This document shows, piece by piece, positions 60,230-64,000 of a stretch of DNA of 64,000 nucleotides; within the stretch, counting starts at the first letter, position 1; every line of letters begins with the position of its first letter. Both the position numbers and the translations under genes were made by a program. The notes beneath the pieces are model-generated. The model was not told the DNA's origin. It saw only the letters and a program-made list of their open reading frames with translations, and did not search any database. Origin of the DNA: Oryzias latipes (lineage: Eukaryota; Chordata; Actinopteri; Beloniformes; Adrianichthyidae); NCBI RefSeq assembly GCF_002234675.1, contig NC_019867.2:4110001-4174000 (forward strand), written 5' to 3'.

Positions 60230-60690
60230 TATTCTAGATAAAAATGAATCCACAGTGATCCAGAAAATGCGACTTTGATGTTTGGTAAATAAATTCTCAT
60301 TAAATGCTGATTGAATCTGTTTTTTTGCTCTTTAGTTTCACAATCTATTTAACATCTGAATTCAATTCCAGATTTCATTTCAGCTTCTCCAAAATTTCCC
60401 ATAAAAGTGTTTTTTCTGCCATTTCTGTAAATGTGAAGCATCTGCTTAATGTCCTTTAAGATTCAGAAATCAGGAGCGTTTCAGACAAAAACTTTGCAGT
60501 TAATGTTTTTCTCAGGCTTCAGGAAGAAGAAACGGAGCAGAAGAAGGTTCTTCATGTTGGAAGATGGTTTCAAATAGATTCAAGTTTCTGTGATTTATTT
60601 CACTTCTGTAAGTATTAAAAAGACTTCAAGTAAAGAATTGTTTTAATCGTCTTCATATCAAAGTATAACCCTACATCCATTTAAATAGAT
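60230..60690. repeat. Remnant of TRIM 3' flank without a TRIM gene
   Basis: Shares TTTCAGACAAAAACT, GTTAATGTTTTTCTCAGG, GAAGAAGAAACGGA and CAAATAGATTCAAGTTTCTG with the flanks of the three TRIM genes. No RING, coiled-coil or SPRY sequence is nearby, so this is what is left of another block. Confidence 0.6.
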
Positions 60691-60879
60691 GCACTTTAAA
60701 ACATTGCATCATTTCTAAATTTCTCACACCATCACCTGTGCTCAAATTTCCCCATACAGTTCAAATAAACACAGTAAATACATTCCATTCATTTAGTACT
60801 TACATTCCAAACATTCCATTCAACGGTCAAGTATGTGCAATATAATTTGTTTTGTTTTATACATCTGTCTAAATTGAAT

Positions 60880-62680
60880 AATATTTTGGTAACTTTGGAA
60901 CTCATTCTCCTGGTGATTCCACATGTTTACCCCACTATAGACAAACACTTTTGCTTTAGTGTTGATCTGGCAAACTGGTGTTTGAAATCAAATCTTCTCC
61001 TATGATTTTCATCTCCTGTAGTAAAATTAAAAAGCTGATAAGGTCTGCAATTTAATTATATTTTTTGGTTTTAATAAATCTGACTTAATGAAAAGTTCAT
61101 TTGTATGATCTCTCACTTTGGATTTGTGAACAATTCAAATAGCTCTCTTTTGTAATAAACTTAAGGGCATTTTATTAGCTTCATATGTATTTCCCCACAC
61201 CTCAGTACAGTATGTAAAGTAAAGTAAAACCAAAGAGCAATATAACATGTGCATAATATGACATGGTAACATATATTTGGATTTGTTCAAAACAAAAAGG
61301 CTCTTAGCTACTTTATGTTTTACATAAAATGTATGAGATTTCCATGTAAATTCTTCGTCCAACATTTCCCCTAAAAATGTAAATTCAGACAACTGTTCTA
61401 TATTTATGTTGTCAATGGATAAAGTCACTTCTGTTTTTTCTTTATTACTAAATTCCATTAACTTTGTTTTTGTTAGATTAAAGATAATTTATTCTAATCA
61501 AGTTATATTTTAAGTTTATCATTTCTTTTTCAAGACTTTCAGCTAAGGTTTTCAGATCATCCCCTGAACAGAAAAAGTAAGTTTCATCTGCAAATAAAAC
61601 AAACTGTCACAACTTTGAAATATCACAAATATACTTTATATTTATAATAAAGACTTTAGGTCCTATGTTGAGCCTTGAGGAAGTCCACAAATAATATTTA
61701 TGTGATCAGACGTATTACCTCCAACCTGCACATATTGTTGTCTGTTTCAGTTCAGTTCAGTGATTCCTGTAACTCCATATGCATCTAGTTTAGAAATCAG
61801 TATAGAATGCTCTATGGTGTCAAAAGTCTTCCTTAAATCGAGGAAAACTCCTATTGTATATATTTTTTTGTTAATTCCTGTTGAAAATTCTTCAGCTATT
61901 TTCATTTTAGCCAATCTGTAGACCTTTTAGAACGAAACCCAAACTGATTCTCACTCAACAATTCTTTTTTTTTCAATAAAGCTGTCTAGTTTGTTAACAA
62001 AGAACTTCTCTAACCCTTTTACAAATTTGGAAAGCAATGATACTGATAAATGGTAAATGATGTATACTTATATAGCGCTTTTTTACCTTCTTTCGAAGGC
62101 CCAAAGCGCTTTACATTCACAGTCCCATTCACCCATGCACACACACATTCACACACTGGTGGCGGCTCTGCTGCCGAACACTGGCACCAACCTCCCACCA
62201 GGGGCAAGGTGGGGTTCAGTGTCTTGCCCAAGGACACTTTGACGCATAGGCGTGCAAGGCAGGAATCGAATCTGCAATCTTGCGATCAAGGGTCGACCGC
62301 TGTACCGCTGCACCACGGCCGCTCCGCCGATACTGGTCTGTAATTATTAAAATTATGTCTGTCTCCATTTTTAACAAAAGGAATAACTTCAGCTGTTTTC
62401 ATCCTATCTGGAAATATTTCCAATTTAAGTAAAAGATTAAAAATATAATGTAGTGGTATTTTAATTGATCCAGACTTATTTCCTACAACCTTATTCAGAA
62501 TGTTCCAAGTAGCCTTTATGTTATGTTTATTTTCATGCAGAATGTTATTTAATATTTTTTTTCAGCTTGTCTCAATATATTTATTTACTATATTAACCTG
62601 TTTTTGTAAACCTTATAATGTTTTTCAGCTGCTGTTGTTCTTAAGTTTAAGAAGTCCTCATTAAGTTTGTTTTTCTAATA
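60880..62680 (-). mobile_element. LINE RT remnant (CR1/L2/Rex1-like group), split by a SINE
   Basis: Minus strand from 62680: ATWNILNKVVGNK, then DRMKTAEVIPFVKNGD, NNYRPVS, the SINE, SLLSKF, ENQFGFRS, DLRKTFDTIEHSIL and YGVTG. Further down come GLPQGST, ILFADE with FCSGDDL, then the open frame 61458-61135 with FLGEMLDEEFTWKSH, LYCSLVLLYFTYCTEVWGNTY and LLQKRAI. Many stops and frameshifts; the catalytic FADD reads FADE. Inactive and old. Clade is by resemblance only. Confidence 0.75.
62045..62335 (-). mobile_element. tRNA-derived SINE inside the LINE
   Basis: Minus-strand SINE: the right end, read in reverse, gives a tRNA-like head with a CGAT...GATTCGATTCC-like B box, and the middle has the GTGTCCTTGGGCAAGACACTG core. 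The left end has the AAATGGTAAATG and ATAGCGCTTTT tail style of fish SINEs. The LINE peptide reads NNYRPV on one side and SLLSKF on the other, so the insertion point is precise. Confidence 0.78.
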
Positions 62681-62699
62681 AATTGATTCTCCCTTTGTC

Positions 62700-63004
62700 C
62701 TGTGCCAGTGGGTTTGGTCTCATCCTGTCCCACAGCAATACCCATCATCCGAGATTAAAGCTCTAAACTCTGCATCTAAGTCCAGCCCTGAGTTCTGTCT
62801 TGAAAACTATGATGTAAAAACGACAAAGTGCATCACGGCGAACAACAAACGTGATGTCAGCAAAAACAGATCAACCATCGTTCCAGTCCACTGTGTGGAA
62901 TTTTAATTTAGCAAAGACCTGTAACCATACAGTGTGCTACAATGTTCCAACATTGTTCCCTTTAGATAATTTGGATTTAGAAAAATATGAGTTGGCTGAA
63001 ATGT
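62700..63004. other. Spacer, nothing recognised
   Basis: No coding frame, repeat signature or RNA gene recognised. Confidence 0.4.
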
Positions 63005-63480
63005 GAATTGAATTGCCATTAATTCAATTCAATTCGATTTTATATGTATAGCCCAAAATCACCACAACAGTCGTCTCGATGGGCTTCGAAGTAAAACATG
63101 AACTCAAAAGGATCATGAATGCAAAAAGTTCAATAGGAAAATACTAAAATGAACTAACAAACAGACTAAACTAAACTGGACATCCCTGCCCTTAGACCCC
63201 CCTTCGCGGTAAGGAAAAACTCCTAAAAAAACGGATTCCGGAAAAAACGAAGAAACCTCAGGGGTGCCCACACGAAGGAGGGATCCTCCCCCAGGACGGA
63301 CAGGCGATTTACCAGAACTCTTAGAGAAGAATTAACTTATCTAAATCTACAACTACATATATAAAGTCCAGCAGACGAGCTTCATCCAGTCGTGGTTGGG
63401 GGGACAGTCAAAGGCGCGAGTCGAGCCGGAGACAGGAACCACAGCCAGGTGTAGGAGCAGGAGCAGAGACGAGGTACTCG
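63005..63480. repeat. Teleost-type dispersed repeat
   Basis: Begins with an imperfect AATTCAATTC repeat and TTTTATATGTATAGCCC, followed by CTTAGACCCCCCTTCGCGG and GGAAAAACTCC. This pattern recurs widely in teleost genomes as an interspersed repeat. No coding frame; the exact class is uncertain. Confidence 0.55.
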
Positions 63481-63589
63481 GTCAGGTACAGAGCAATAAT
63501 TTACAATTGAGTATCTTCCAAGAAATAGAATGAATCTTCACCACTATTCAGTAACCAGGTATTTACTTCTGAGTCCCACTGGTTATATT

Positions 63590-63735
63590 TTTGGCTAAAG
63601 CTGTGCTGGATCCATTTTAGGTAATTGAATCGAATAGTTCTTAAAGAACCGGTATCGACAATGATTCAGATCATCAACCACAGATTATGGTATGAATCGA
63701 ATTGTTGGCAAAAATGAATCGTTACACGCCTAATT
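63590..63735. repeat. hAT-like terminal fragment
   Basis: Ends in AATCGTTACACGCCTAA, whose complement TTAGGCGTGTAACGATT resembles the terminus of teleost hAT elements. The interior repeats GAATCGAAT. The other end was not identified. Confidence 0.45.
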
Positions 63736-63924
63736 ATGAAATACAGTTGATAAACAGTCCATGAAACACTGTTTATTCACTGTATTTCCTATCTGGCCGA
63801 TGTATGCTATCAATTCTGTATTACAATCATTAGATCTAGAGAAATACCAACCAAGCCCAGATGTTACTTGATTGTCAGGGAGTTAGTGCCATTTCTCTCA
63901 GTGGAAGAGCCGAGAGTTATCAGG

Positions 63925-64000
63925 GTTAGGGTTAGAGTAAGAGTTAGGGTTAGGGTTAGGGTCAGGATTACTGTTTGGGCTTGGGTCAGGGTTTAGGGTT
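63925..64000. repeat. Telomere-like TTAGGG tract, degenerate
   Basis: At least seven GGGTTAG-type units with variants (AGAGTAAG, GTCAGGATTA), running to the window edge. This is an interstitial or subtelomeric telomere-type repeat rather than a pure terminal array. Confidence 0.75.

Overview
This window looks like the nuclear genome of a teleost fish. It is AT-rich, the genes have GT/AG introns, and the repeat content is typically teleost: tRNA-headed SINEs, L2-, RTE- and L1-type LINE pieces, hAT and Tc1/IS630-type DNA transposons, a chromodomain Ty3/gypsy element and long (TA)n tracts. Species cannot be fixed from the sequence. There is no bacterial or viral gene organisation.

Two cellular gene families have been amplified together. 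One is an intronless TRIM E3 ligase (RING, B-box, coiled coil, PRY-SPRY; TRIM35-like): an intact copy at 2645-4060, a copy with a RING frameshift at 23832-25248, an intact copy at 42522-43937, and flank-only remnants further right. The other is an ERAP1-like M1 aminopeptidase. Copy A (9574-21049) keeps the N-terminal exons and the C-terminal half but lacks every exon that should carry the GAMEN and HEXXH zinc motifs. Copy B (32516-38844) keeps only the C-terminal part. Single-exon fragments lie at 51054-51197 and 55661-55804.

Layout: block 1, TRIM flank and gene, 1-9573; ERAP copy A 9574-21049, with a chromovirus in one intron; block 2, second TRIM, about 22140-27990; a nested transposon pile 28000-32515 (L1-like RT, unclassified repeat, hAT transposase carrying a MITE, RTE-like LINE); ERAP copy B 32516-38844; block 3, near-identical repeat of block 1, 39899-50935; then a tandem duplication with a 4.6 kb period (about 50548-59700), each unit holding an ERAP exon fragment, a long-TIR MITE and a 3' end of an R4/Dong/Rex6-like LINE between (TA)n tracts; finally LINE and SINE debris and a telomere-like repeat at the right edge.

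The TRIM copies are the best candidates for working genes. The ERAP copies cannot make an active peptidase from what is in the window. However, their last seven exons are open in both copies and differ at only eight bases, seven of them synonymous, while the exons just upstream carry stops, a frameshift and replacements. That contrast, and the excess of amino-acid changes in the SPRY loops of the second TRIM, are the most interesting signals here. Breakpoints between the two families fall repeatedly in the same L1-like fragment, so recombination between those fragments probably drove the amplification.
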